Below, in pieces: positions 31,761 through 40,052 of a stretch of 40,134 nt of DNA; position 1 is the first letter of the stretch; each line of letters begins with the position of its first letter. The stretch covers positions 1-40,134 of the forward strand of contig CAWUWW010000005.1 of the NCBI GenBank assembly GCA_963926355.1, in the 5' to 3' direction. The translations under genes were made by a program, and so were the position numbers. Origin of the DNA: SCGC-AAA076-P13 sp963926355. GTDB lineage: Bacteria > Pseudomonadota > Gammaproteobacteria > Magnimaribacterales > D2472. The notes under the pieces were generated by a model that saw only the letters and a program-made list of their open reading frames with translations, did not search any database and was not told the DNA's origin.

Positions 31761-32071
31761 TATTTTTTATTAGCGCAATCTGGGGATGATGGCGGAGTGG
31801 GGTTTAACTTAAATTCTTCGATATCGTAAGCATTAATTGACAATGCATGAATATTTTTCATAACTGCACTTAAAGATGAATATATATGCTTATGTCTCTG
31901 AATTAAGGTCATATTTTTAAAAAAATTACTTACTACTAGTAGTTTAAAGTGCGACTCAGAATCCTTTGGAACGTTATGCATAAAACTTTCATTTACAATA
32001 TCAATATGGACGGGGTTGTATGATTTTTTAATTGCTTTCTTAATAGCAGATTCAATAGATTCTTTTGTCAT
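31760..32071 (-). CDS. bolA: BolA-family protein
   Basis: The 103-aa protein has the BolA core HFKLLVVSNFFKNMTLIQRH (about 41-60) followed by KHIYSSL, including the conserved RH-x-x-VY-type helix. BolA proteins bind monothiol glutaredoxins and Fe-S clusters and in E. coli influence cell shape as regulators. The C-terminal tail NPTPPSSPDCANKK contains a cysteine and is disordered. It starts at ATG 32071; a TATAAT ends 9 bp before it (32086-32081), with a poor -35 in the preceding gene. It is coupled to the RND gene by a TAATG overlap. Confidence 0.9.
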   Translation of the reverse strand: MTKESIESAIKKAIKKSYNPVHIDIVNESFMHNVPKDSESHFKLLVVSNFFKNMTLIQRHKHIYSSLSAVMKNIHALSINAYDIEEFKLNPTPPSSPDCANKK

Positions 32072-32091
32072 ATTCGACTAATTATAAATGA

Positions 32092-32274
32092 TTAGTGCTT
32101 GGTAGAGTTGGAGTTTATTGTTTCTATAATTTTAATTATAGCCTCCCATCTCGCCCACTCGCCCTCGTTTAGAGCTGATGCATATTCTGCAGCCCTTAGC
32201 ATTGCGATGGTGACTGCCTCATCTCCATATTGCGATATTAGTGCTATTGCTGTTTGCTGAAGATCCGTATTCAT
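32092..32274 (-). CDS. Small helical protein of unknown function
   Basis: This 60-aa protein (MNTDLQQTAIALISQYGDEA onward) is rich in Ala, Glu and Ile. EAVTIAMLRAAEYASALNEG (about 19-38) and ARWEAIIKIIETI are strongly helical, and the protein has no cysteine, signal peptide or membrane segment. It resembles short conserved proteins of unknown function seen in many proteobacteria, with a helical core and one central Trp-containing motif EWARWEAI. It lies between the LpxH-like gene (8-bp gap) and bolA (20-bp gap) on the same strand. Confidence 0.65.
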   Translation of the reverse strand: MNTDLQQTAIALISQYGDEAVTIAMLRAAEYASALNEGEWARWEAIIKIIETINSNSTKH

Positions 32275-32282
32275 CTAAGGAA

Positions 32283-33050
32283 TTAAGAGGATGATAGAAG
32301 TTTAGTATTTTTTCTTTCAATGGATCCCCAATCAATTAACTCAAACATGCCATCGTTTGTTTCAACCAATGCGGTTATGGACTCAACCCAATCACCACAA
32401 TTGTGATATTCAATTCCATTAATTAAACTAATCTCTGCCTTGTGTATATGTCCACAAATAATACCGTCAAAACCTCTTCTTTTGCATTCATCTGAAATAC
32501 TATCTTCATAATCAGACATTTTATTAACTGTTTTTTTTGTAGCGTCCTTTAAGTACTTCGCTAGTGACCAGTACCCATAACCAAGTCTTGATCTAAAGAA
32601 ATTTAAAACTTTATTCAAAGACAAAAGTAAGGTGTAAATTTTATCCCCCAAGATTGATAGCTTCTTCCCAAACCTAGTTACGATATCAAATTGATCGCCA
32701 TGAATGATCAAGAATTCTTTTCCCAGATGCGTTGTGTATGTATGTTCTTCCTTTAACTCTATATTTCCTAACTCCAGGGGTTGATATATCCTTAAAAAAT
32801 CATCATGATTTCCAGTTATATAGGTAACTTTAGTGCCTTTTTTTGCCATTGATAGGATGTTTCTTAAAACATTGCTATGCTCTTGAGGCCAATAAAGCTT
32901 TGACTTTAAGCGCCAGCAATCAATAATATCTCCAACGAGAAATAAATTTTCACAAGAGTGAGATTTTAAAAAGTTATATAGGTATTTAGACTGACATCCT
33001 TTGGAGCCAAGATGGACATCAGATATAAAGATAGATTTGTAGTCAGACAT
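32283..33050 (-). CDS. LpxH-like metallophosphoesterase (UDP-2,3-diacylglucosamine diphosphatase family)
   Basis: The 255-aa protein carries all calcineurin-type metal motifs: DVHLG (11-15), GDIIDCW (40-46), GNHDD (80-84), IIHGDQFD (115-122) and GHIHKAE (200-206), with the loop WPQEHSNVL. It belongs to the LpxH/COG2908 group that cleaves UDP-2,3-diacylglucosamine to lipid X in lipid A synthesis, but resembles the LpxH2-like branch whose role in lipid A is less certain. It has no signal peptide; the fold is peripheral to the inner membrane. The neighbours on the opposite strand are an ELM1-family protein and a glycosyltransferase, which fits envelope glycolipid synthesis. Its promoter would make a leaderless mRNA. 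Confidence 0.85.
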   Translation of the reverse strand: MSDYKSIFISDVHLGSKGCQSKYLYNFLKSHSCENLFLVGDIIDCWRLKSKLYWPQEHSNVLRNILSMAKKGTKVTYITGNHDDFLRIYQPLELGNIELKEEHTYTTHLGKEFLIIHGDQFDIVTRFGKKLSILGDKIYTLLLSLNKVLNFFRSRLGYGYWSLAKYLKDATKKTVNKMSDYEDSISDECKRRGFDGIICGHIHKAEISLINGIEYHNCGDWVESITALVETNDGMFELIDWGSIERKNTKLLSSS

Positions 33051-33056
33051 GGCAAC

Positions 33057-33084
33057 ATTATGTGTTACCTAAATATAGAGTCAA
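33057..33084 (-). promoter_or_regulatory. Candidate promoter of the LpxH-like gene giving a leaderless mRNA
   Basis: On the minus strand TTGACT (33084-33079), 16 bp, CATAAT (33062-33057). Six bases separate the -10 from the ATG at 33050, so the predicted first base is the A of the start codon. Confidence 0.5.
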
Positions 33085-33093
33085 CATTAAAGA

Positions 33094-33099
33094 TATAAT
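33094..33099 (+). promoter_or_regulatory. Candidate -10 of the ELM1-family gene
   Basis: A perfect TATAAT ending 5 bp before the ATG at 33105. The -35 is weak. It lies in the 54-bp divergent gap shared with the LpxH-like promoter. Confidence 0.4.
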
Positions 33100-33104
33100 A
33101 ATTT

Positions 33105-34046
33105 ATGAATATTTTATGGATTAAAGATGGAAAAATTGGCCATGAAAAACAGGTTAAAATTCTTTTAGATGAACTAAAAAAATCTTTAGAAATTACAATA
33201 TCAGAATTTATCATTCAGCCCTTTAGCGTTAAAAATTTCATCTTAAGCTTTTTTAATAGGCGTCTTGAAAACAAGGATAATTTTGATATGGTCATTGGGG
33301 CTGGGCATTCTACTTATATGAAAGTACTAAGTTTTAAAAAAGACTCTCAATCAAAACCTCTTTTAGTTTCAGTGCTAGTTCCATCGATTTCAAAAAATAA
33401 ATTTGATCTAATATGCGCACCCTCTCATGACTCTTACAAAATTAAAAATACAAGCAACGTAATTTTTTATGAGGGCTCTTTAGCCAAGGTATCTCATGTT
33501 GACCCCAACATTGATATAGGAATGGTTGCTATAGGAGGTATAAATAAACATTATGTATTCGATGAGGCTCATATATCAAAGCAAATTGAATACATGCTAT
33601 CAATACATCCGTCTAAGACCTGGTATATATTTAACTCTAGAAGAACCAGTCAACTGATGAACGATAAGTTACAGAAGATAGCTGATAAAAATAAAAAAAC
33701 AGTCATTGTTTCTTATGATAACAAAGAGTTAAATTTTTCATTTGATGACACCCTATCATCAGCTTCCGTAAAATTAATATCACAAGATAGCGTTAATATG
33801 GTTTATGAAGCTCTCTCTTCAAAAGGCGAAACATATATCTTTGATATGGATTCTAAAAATAAAAATAATAAAGTAGTTAAGCAAGTAAATAAATTGGTAA
33901 AAAATAAACAGATAGGATTTATCGAGTACTCTGATTTAACTCCCGGGTTAAAGAAGATGAATCTTCAGACTCAAAATAAGTTCAATGAAGTTCATGCAGA
34001 AGTCGAAAAAGTAGCCTATAAAGTATTACAAAAATTACAACAATGA
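33105..34046 (+). CDS. ELM1/DUF1022-family protein (glycosyltransferase-like)
   Basis: The 313-aa protein begins MNILWIKDGKIGHEKQVKIL, the characteristic DGKxGHxxQ opening of the ELM1 family, which is named for a plant mitochondrial fission factor. It continues with DMVIGAGHSTYMKVLSFKKD (about 60-79), PSISKNKFDLICAPSHDS and WYIFNSRRTSQLMNDKL. The fold is predicted to be GT-B-like and bacterial members sit in envelope-glycan loci, so a glycosyltransferase-type role is an inference. It is cytoplasmic. Its stop overlaps the start of the GT4 gene by 4 bp (ATGA), so the two are translationally coupled. Confidence 0.82.
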   Translation: MNILWIKDGKIGHEKQVKILLDELKKSLEITISEFIIQPFSVKNFILSFFNRRLENKDNFDMVIGAGHSTYMKVLSFKKDSQSKPLLVSVLVPSISKNKFDLICAPSHDSYKIKNTSNVIFYEGSLAKVSHVDPNIDIGMVAIGGINKHYVFDEAHISKQIEYMLSIHPSKTWYIFNSRRTSQLMNDKLQKIADKNKKTVIVSYDNKELNFSFDDTLSSASVKLISQDSVNMVYEALSSKGETYIFDMDSKNKNNKVVKQVNKLVKNKQIGFIEYSDLTPGLKKMNLQTQNKFNEVHAEVEKVAYKVLQKLQQ

Positions 34047-35014
34047 AAATAGCCCACCTAGTATTAAGTAATGTATTTGCAGGCATTGAGCAGCATGTAG
34101 ATGAGCTTTCAATTTATCAGGAAAATACCTCTGATGTTTTTGTATTATGCAATCATTCCATAGCATCCCAATTTAATACTAAAAACGTTGTAAGCCTAAG
34201 TAACTTTAATAGGCGCTCTCCAATTGGCCTGCTAAGACTTGCAATTAAACTTAAAAAAATTGATGCTGATATTATTCATACTCACGGAAGTAAAACTACC
34301 AAGGCAGTGAACTTTATAAAGAAATTCATAAAGATCAATCATGTTTGCACAATCCATGGTATTAAAAAAAATACTAAAGTTTATGAAAAGGCAGATATTG
34401 CAATTGCGGTAAGCAATAAAGCAAAAGAATCATTAAATACTGATTCTATTGTAATTAAAAATTGGTGGTCTCCCTCTCTTCCAAAAATGATAGAAAATAA
34501 TAAACAGTACGTTTTAGCTATTGGGAGACTTGAAAAGGTCAAAGGGTTTGACTTGCTTATAAAATGCTGGAAAGGCGTAGATAAATCACTCGTCATAGTA
34601 GGCAGTGGTAATGATCGAGATACATTAGATGCCTTAATCAAGGCAAATGGATTGGAAAGTAAAATTTCAATAATTGATGAGGTCTCCTCAACTAAGCTAT
34701 TGGATTATTATAAAAATGCATCGCTATTAATCATACCCTCTCGTAATGAAGGTGGCCCTAGGGTAGCTTTAGAGGCTCTTCACTTAAAAATTCCAGTAAT
34801 ATCAACAATGGTGGGTCATATGGGTGATATTTTGCCTCATGAGCTCTTAGCTAAGCCGGATGACCAAGAGTCACTTGCTGCATTGATAACATTGTATGTA
34901 GATGATAAAACTATGAATCAAGATTCTATATTCAGATATGTAGATGAAGAATACTCATTAAGCAGTCAAGGGGATAAGACTTTAAAAGTTTATAAAGATT
35001 TACTCATGTCTTAA
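34043..35014 (+). CDS. GT4-family glycosyltransferase
   Basis: The 323-aa protein has an N-terminal acceptor domain (MKIAHLVLSNVFAGIEQHVD, about 1-20) and a C-terminal GT4 donor domain with VLAIGRLEKVKGFDLLIKCW (about 156-175), VIVGSGNDRDTLDALI and PSRNEGGPRVALEALHLKIP, the last carrying the conserved E-x7-E nucleotide-sugar motif. It probably adds a sugar to LPS core or another envelope glycan. It is coupled to the ELM1-family gene by an ATGA overlap. Its 3' end overlaps the convergent MacB-like permease by 15 bp. Confidence 0.9.
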   Translation: MKIAHLVLSNVFAGIEQHVDELSIYQENTSDVFVLCNHSIASQFNTKNVVSLSNFNRRSPIGLLRLAIKLKKIDADIIHTHGSKTTKAVNFIKKFIKINHVCTIHGIKKNTKVYEKADIAIAVSNKAKESLNTDSIVIKNWWSPSLPKMIENNKQYVLAIGRLEKVKGFDLLIKCWKGVDKSLVIVGSGNDRDTLDALIKANGLESKISIIDEVSSTKLLDYYKNASLLIIPSRNEGGPRVALEALHLKIPVISTMVGHMGDILPHELLAKPDDQESLAALITLYVDDKTMNQDSIFRYVDEEYSLSSQGDKTLKVYKDLLMS

Positions 35015-36208
35015 AGACGTTGCAGGATCTAATCTGGCCGCTCTCCTTGCCGGCCAAATTCCAAAAAATAGACCAACTAAAACAGAAAAAGTAATTGAAC
35101 CAATGATAGCGCTAAAAGGCATGGCAAATGGCCAATCAAAAATTGAGGCTAAAAGAAAGAGAAAGCTTGTGCCTAAGAATACCCCAATCAAACCACCTAT
35201 AAGGCAAAGCAGCATGGCCTCAACAATAAACTGAAGCATGATTGCTCGCTGTGTAGCTCCAAGGGCTTTTCTTAAACCAATTTCTCTAGTTCTTTCAGTT
35301 ACCGAAACAAGCATTATATTCATAACACCAATTCCACCAACAACTAAACTTATTCCAGCTATACCTGCTATAAGAGCTGTAAAAATTCCTGTTGCTTGGT
35401 TTCGTAATTCTGAAAATTGACTATAGTCATTAATTCTAAAATCATTATCTTGTCCAGGGCCTATATTATGTTTCTGTCTAAGAATTTGCTCTATAGTCAT
35501 CATTACATAATCAATATTAGCTTCATTTGAAATTCCAACATTAATACCATCAAGTCGATCGGTCCCAAAGACTCTTTGTGCAGCTGTTAGTATTGGTATA
35601 TAGAACTCCTCATCAGGATTCTGCCATCCTGTTGAGCCCTCTTCTTTTAAAATACCCACAACCTCATAAGTGACACCGCCAAGGATGACATTTTTATTAA
35701 GGATGTTTTTTACAGTCGTTTTAAGTTCCTTGGGAACCTTGGAGCCAATAACAATTACTTTTCTTCTTCCAAGATTGTCATTCTCGTTAAATAACCTTCC
35801 ATGTTCTAAGTCGTAACCTCTAACTTCAAAGTGAATTGGAAGATACCCTCCAACCCTGCCCCTCATATTCGAATTATTAAATTTAACCTGTCTATAACCT
35901 GACATAGTTGGTGATATTTTCCAGTTATGCTCTAGGTTTCTAGTTAAAGCTTCGGCATCTTTTATTACCAAAGGATTGACGCCTATAGCAACAGCCCCGC
36001 TCCTTCTTTGACTCGGCTGAACGCTAAGAGTTCTACCTCCCAGATCATCAATGTCTTCTTCTAAAGCCTTATTTGCACTCGACCCTAATCCAATTACAGC
36101 TATAACAGCAGCAGTCCCAATAATAATTGCCAAAGATGTCAAAAAAGATCTAACAGCATTAGATCTAATTGATGAGATTGCAGAATATATAGACTCCCAA
36201 ATCAACAT
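35000..36208 (-). CDS. MacB-like ABC exporter permease
   Basis: The 402-aa protein has an N-terminal helix (about 17-40, FLTSLAIIIGTAAVIAVIGL), a large MacB_PCD periplasmic domain, and three C-terminal helices of the FtsX type, with VVGGIGVMNIMLVSVTERTR (about 285-304) and EIGLRKALGATQ. In MacB itself the ATPase is fused; here it is a separate gene. It works with the adaptor and ATPase just upstream (10-bp gap to the adaptor). Such systems act by mechanotransmission and often export peptides or lipids; the substrate is unknown. The order on the mRNA is ATPase, adaptor, permease. Confidence 0.88.
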   Translation of the reverse strand: MLIWESIYSAISSIRSNAVRSFLTSLAIIIGTAAVIAVIGLGSSANKALEEDIDDLGGRTLSVQPSQRRSGAVAIGVNPLVIKDAEALTRNLEHNWKISPTMSGYRQVKFNNSNMRGRVGGYLPIHFEVRGYDLEHGRLFNENDNLGRRKVIVIGSKVPKELKTTVKNILNKNVILGGVTYEVVGILKEEGSTGWQNPDEEFYIPILTAAQRVFGTDRLDGINVGISNEANIDYVMMTIEQILRQKHNIGPGQDNDFRINDYSQFSELRNQATGIFTALIAGIAGISLVVGGIGVMNIMLVSVTERTREIGLRKALGATQRAIMLQFIVEAMLLCLIGGLIGVFLGTSFLFLLASIFDWPFAMPFSAIIGSITFSVLVGLFFGIWPARRAARLDPATSLRHE

Positions 36209-36217
36209 TAGTTTATC

Positions 36218-37435
36218 TTATGCTCCAAAACTAAAGGATGCACTAACGCGTTCCTTGAATCGTTTTTGGTAATTAACTAAACTCATACTAGGCAAAATAT
36301 ACAACACATCTCCAGGGTTTAATCCATCAATAATTTCAACATTTGCAAGATCGGATAGTCCAATCTCAACCCATGTCAAGCTAGGACCATTACCAGAATC
36401 TTTAATAACAATAAATTTATTAAAGCTCTCGCCCTTAACTTTATTAATTAAAAAAGCATCAACCTTTTCCTTGCTCATATCTAGAAGAGCTGCGGCTGAA
36501 TATATATCCTTTCTTGTTCTAAGAGACATTGTCGGTGCGCTCAAAGAAACACTCTTATTAAGAATTTGAATTACAACGTCTGTATTCATCCCAAGGAGAA
36601 GAAGGTTATCGCCATTATCAATATCAATTAAAACTGGGAATGTGGTTACATTTTGTTCAACTTTGGCTTTCGGCTCAATTTTTGAAACAGTGCCAAAAAA
36701 CTCTTTATTACGATATGCGGATACCTTGATAGAAACCGATTGCCCTATTTCAACTTTGCCAACATCAATTTCATCGACCAAGGCCCTAACCCTAACTTTT
36801 GAAAGATCTGCCATAGTCATTAATATCGTTCCCCCGCCTACTGCTGATGTAGGAGATGAAATAACCTGTCCAACCTCTACCGGTCTAGAAATTACAGTGC
36901 CATCTATTGGGGACCTAACAATGGTGTCATCTAGAGCTATTTTAGCGTTCTCAAATGTAACATCTGTTCTTACTAGTGATGATTTTGCCTGTGCGAAATT
37001 TTCTTGAATATCCTCAAAATCTTTATCGGAGATACTACCTTTAGCATGAAGCTCCTTACCTCGCTCAGACTGAGATTCAGAATTTTTAAGCCTAACCTTT
37101 GAGGCCTCTAGATCTGATTTAGCTTGATCTAAGATATTTTTTGGCGTTCTTTGATCAATTTGACCAAGCATAGAACCTTTTTTTACATAATCTCCGACCT
37201 CTGCTCCTAAAAACAGTACCTCTCCAGATGCCTTTGATTTTATTTCAACTGATGAGATTGCTTCAATAACCCCTGAAGCCTCTATGTTTACCTCTAGCTT
37301 GTCAGGACTAACTTCTTTCTTTTTATAAAATTGGGTTTCACTAGAAGACTTTGATTCAGAACCACAAGAGACAAGGCTCGTTGTAATAACAATCATGCCA
37401 AGTATTTTATATAAATTTTTTGTATTATTTTTCAT
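36218..37435 (-). CDS. MacA/HlyD-like periplasmic adaptor lipoprotein
   Basis: The 405-aa protein has a lipoprotein signal (LVSC lipobox, Cys24) instead of the usual membrane helix. Then follow a lipoyl/barrel-sandwich half (SVEIKSKASGEVLFLGAEVG, about 62-81), a coiled-coil hairpin (QAKSDLEASKVRLKNSESQ, about 109-127) and the second half VRSPIDGTVISRPVEVGQVI, ending in beta-barrel and membrane-proximal domains. It would bridge the permease to an outer-membrane channel, which is not in the window. It lies between the ATPase (2-bp gap) and the permease (9-bp gap). Confidence 0.9.
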   Translation of the reverse strand: MKNNTKNLYKILGMIVITTSLVSCGSESKSSSETQFYKKKEVSPDKLEVNIEASGVIEAISSVEIKSKASGEVLFLGAEVGDYVKKGSMLGQIDQRTPKNILDQAKSDLEASKVRLKNSESQSERGKELHAKGSISDKDFEDIQENFAQAKSSLVRTDVTFENAKIALDDTIVRSPIDGTVISRPVEVGQVISSPTSAVGGGTILMTMADLSKVRVRALVDEIDVGKVEIGQSVSIKVSAYRNKEFFGTVSKIEPKAKVEQNVTTFPVLIDIDNGDNLLLLGMNTDVVIQILNKSVSLSAPTMSLRTRKDIYSAAALLDMSKEKVDAFLINKVKGESFNKFIVIKDSGNGPSLTWVEIGLSDLANVEIIDGLNPGDVLYILPSMSLVNYQKRFKERVSASFSFGA

Positions 37436-37437
37436 AG

Positions 37438-38115
37438 TTATATTTTTTTATCCGTTTCTATTAATCCATCTCTAATTGTTATGACTCTTTTTGACTGCTT
37501 AGCAATATCTTCTTCGTGGGTAATTAGTATTATTGTTTGGCCTTGCTCATTTAGTTCTTTAAATAAATTCATTACATCCTTACCTGTTTTAGAATCTAAA
37601 TTACCCGTTGGCTCATCTGCAAATAATATACTTGGTTTGTTTACCAAAGCTCTAGCTATTGCAACTCTCTGCTGTTGACCGCCGGATAGCTCAGACGGGC
37701 CATGGTTAATTCTATCAGATAGTCCAACTTGATCTAATACAAATTTAGCTCTAATAGTTGCTTCAGGCATGCTTGTACCTGCATATTTCATAGGAAGCAA
37801 TACATTGTCTAGCGCTGAATTTTTAGCTAGCAAATGAAATGACTGAAATACAAACCCAATTTCTTTATTCCTGATTCGAGCTAATGAATCCTCATCTAAT
37901 TCGTTAACTAATTGATTGTTAAGGTAATATTCCCCACTTGTGGGTGTATCCAAACATCCAATGATGTTCATAAGAGTTGTTTTACCAGATCCAGATGGAC
38001 CCATTATGGATATAAACTCTCCGGCTTCAACGTTTAAGTCTATACCCTTTAATGCATGAACCGTTTCTGATCCCACGGCAAAGGAGCGTTTAAGTTGAGT
38101 AGTCTTAATAGTCAT
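37438..38115 (-). CDS. MacB/LolD-type ABC exporter ATPase
   Basis: The 225-aa ATPase has Walker A GPSGSGKTTLMN (about 38-49), Q-loop FVFQSFHLLAKN, signature LSGGQQQRVAIARAL (about 142-156), Walker B ILFADEPTGNLDS and switch His ITHEEDIAKQ. LolD/MacB-type ATPases of this length drive mechanotransmission permeases. It leads the three-gene exporter operon. A TATAAT at 38129-38124 ends 8 bp before the ATG at 38115, with a weak -35, so the mRNA may have almost no leader. Confidence 0.92.
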   Translation of the reverse strand: MTIKTTQLKRSFAVGSETVHALKGIDLNVEAGEFISIMGPSGSGKTTLMNIIGCLDTPTSGEYYLNNQLVNELDEDSLARIRNKEIGFVFQSFHLLAKNSALDNVLLPMKYAGTSMPEATIRAKFVLDQVGLSDRINHGPSELSGGQQQRVAIARALVNKPSILFADEPTGNLDSKTGKDVMNLFKELNEQGQTIILITHEEDIAKQSKRVITIRDGLIETDKKI

Positions 38116-38193
38116 TGGAAGAAATTATATACGAGTAGGGTTGTAAGTGTATTTAAGTTAATTATATAGACCCTATTGATATAAAAAAGTTCA

Positions 38194-39414
38194 TTATTTA
38201 GCAGATGCGGCTCTTAGGCTTTCTGTGGAATCCATATAACTTAGCCATGGGGTAACGTCTTTCTCTTTACCTAGAGTTGAGGCTTTGGAAAGTTCAACCC
38301 TTGCACTATCAAAATCATCAAGCTCTATAAAGCAAATTCCAATAAGCAGCTCTAAAGATCCAGGTTTTGATTTCCAACCCTTATCTCTAGCTATTTTTAA
38401 ATACTTAATTGCATCACTATATTCAGAATTCTGTAGATAAATTTGCCCGATTCTATAGTCGTATTTAGGATCATCTGATAATTTGGTAACATCTATTAAA
38501 GCCCTTACAGCATTTTTAAAATCTTTAGCAACAATATATGCGTTGCTAAGGAGCTCATTATTCTTAATATTGTTTTCTAAGACATTTAACTTCAGGCCTT
38601 TCTCAACAACTTTCGAGGAATCTATAGGCAGTCTTTTATATAAATAAAAATTAGCTAAATTGATATATTCTGAGGATTTGGTTAAAAGATTTTGCTGTAA
38701 TTTGAATTCTAATGAGGCAAGGGATTCTTCTTCAAAATTAATGACATTGTATATAGCAGCCATTTGTTCAATATAAGCTTTATTTTTTGGTTTAACCCTA
38801 ACTAGATCCTGGGCAACCTCCAAAGCAAGCATGTATTGTTTCTTTTCTGTATGAATAGCAAACTTAAGTTGAGCCCAGTTTTCCATAAATATGGAAGAAC
38901 TTTCTAATGCCAAAGTTATATATTTTAAAGCATTATCCCACTCTGAATCCTGCGCGTAAATAGTTGCGAGAGTTGCATAGCCCTCTGGCCTTAAATCAAA
39001 ATTATTATCCGTTCCAATTTGAACCCACTCAACGAATGATTTCTTAGCCTCGTCTCTTTCACCATTAACATACAAAACCTGTCCCAATACAAACTTAAGC
39101 ATAAAAATATCATAATCAGGCATTCTTTTCTTTGTATCTGCTTTCTTCAAATAAACCAAGGCTTCTTCATTTCTATCCTGGCTAATAAGGAAATATGCAT
39201 AGGTTCTAAGAATTACAAAATGATCATAGGACCTGTCAGAGTATGAGTCTTCTGCATATCTTTTATATGTTTTTTCAGCATCTACAACATTTCCCTTGTC
39301 GATATTTAACTGAACTCTTTCTAGCATGTTATAGACCCACTGCTGAATAGCCTCCTGGGAACTTATCGTGGTGCTGAAAAGAAAGATAAATACAATAAAT
39401 AAATTTTTAATCAT
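38194..39414 (-). CDS. Exported tetratricopeptide-repeat protein
   Basis: The 406-aa protein has a signal peptide (MIKNLFIVFIFLFSTTISSQ) and about eight to nine helix-turn-helix TPR-like repeats through the rest, for example AEKTYKRYAEDSYSDRSYDH, AYFLISQDRNEEALVYLKKA, TIYAQDSEWDNALKYITLAL and GQIYLQNSEYSDAIKYLKIA. It is expected in the periplasm. It overlaps tonB by 4 bp (ATGA). TPR proteins next to tonB and exbBD are frequent in marine gammaproteobacteria and are thought to assist TonB-linked transport, but the role is not proven. A 78-bp gap separates it from the ABC exporter operon. Confidence 0.85.
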   Translation of the reverse strand: MIKNLFIVFIFLFSTTISSQEAIQQWVYNMLERVQLNIDKGNVVDAEKTYKRYAEDSYSDRSYDHFVILRTYAYFLISQDRNEEALVYLKKADTKKRMPDYDIFMLKFVLGQVLYVNGERDEAKKSFVEWVQIGTDNNFDLRPEGYATLATIYAQDSEWDNALKYITLALESSSIFMENWAQLKFAIHTEKKQYMLALEVAQDLVRVKPKNKAYIEQMAAIYNVINFEEESLASLEFKLQQNLLTKSSEYINLANFYLYKRLPIDSSKVVEKGLKLNVLENNIKNNELLSNAYIVAKDFKNAVRALIDVTKLSDDPKYDYRIGQIYLQNSEYSDAIKYLKIARDKGWKSKPGSLELLIGICFIELDDFDSARVELSKASTLGKEKDVTPWLSYMDSTESLRAASAK

Positions 39415-40052
39415 AAGTTAAATTCTATAGTGGTTGAACCAACTTGCTGAACGGCTACTCCGCCTACAACACGTGGTTTAAATTTCCATCTTAAAACTGC
39501 TTGGATAGCTGCTCGATCAAAGACTCTAGGAGGTCTAGATTCAGTAATAACTGCATCTATAACCTTTCCACCCTCATCAACGGTTAGTTGAATAGTAACA
39601 AAGCCTGTTTTACCGGAGATTAAAGCTTCTCTTGGGTAGCGAGGAGCTATTCTTACTAGGGGTATTAATGCGCTATTAGATGCAACAGAGTTGGAGCCAC
39701 TAAGCATGGCACCCTTTAAATCTACTGGTGTTTTGATATCAGGAAATTTTATATCAAGATTTGCTGTAGTCGGTTGAACAATATCTGGTGTTTCTAACTT
39801 TGGTGGTGGTGGTTTTTTTGGTGGTGGCGGCTTATCAGGTAAAGCTCTCTGCCTCTCATTAAGAAAATCATTTTTTCTCAGTCTCACAAAATCAACCACA
39901 CTGGAGTCTTTAGCTGAGTTAAAACCAACACCACTTGGTAAAATTATTATGTAGATAATTAAAAAAATAAAAAAAGTACTAAATACTCCTCCAAAAATGG
40001 AGATAGTTTTTTTATTTTTTAGATCAATCTTGCGAAGCAGCGATTGAAACAT
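39411..40052 (-). CDS. tonB: TonB energy-transducer protein
   Basis: TonB carries energy from ExbBD to outer-membrane receptors. From the ATG at 40052 the protein has 213 aa: one helix (about 16-38, TISIFGGVFSTFFIFLIIYI), a proline-rich spacer (PDKPPPPKKPPPPKLETPD), and a C-terminal TonB domain with APRYPREALISGKTGFVTIQ, GGKVIDAVITESRP, FDRAAIQAVLRWKFKPRVV. The ATG is supported by AGGAG at 6-nt spacing; a TTG five codons upstream is in frame but lacks this. It overlaps the exbD end by 29 bp and the TPR gene by 4 bp. The receptor at 14987-17527 is a plausible client. Confidence 0.93.
   Translation of the reverse strand: MFQSLLRKIDLKNKKTISIFGGVFSTFFIFLIIYIIILPSGVGFNSAKDSSVVDFVRLRKNDFLNERQRALPDKPPPPKKPPPPKLETPDIVQPTTANLDIKFPDIKTPVDLKGAMLSGSNSVASNSALIPLVRIAPRYPREALISGKTGFVTIQLTVDEGGKVIDAVITESRPPRVFDRAAIQAVLRWKFKPRVVGGVAVQQVGSTTIEFNL

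Noticed and set aside
36642..37007. 121-codon plus-strand frame opposite the adaptor gene
   Set aside because: It is a shadow of the HlyD-type gene with no recognisable domain or ribosome site.
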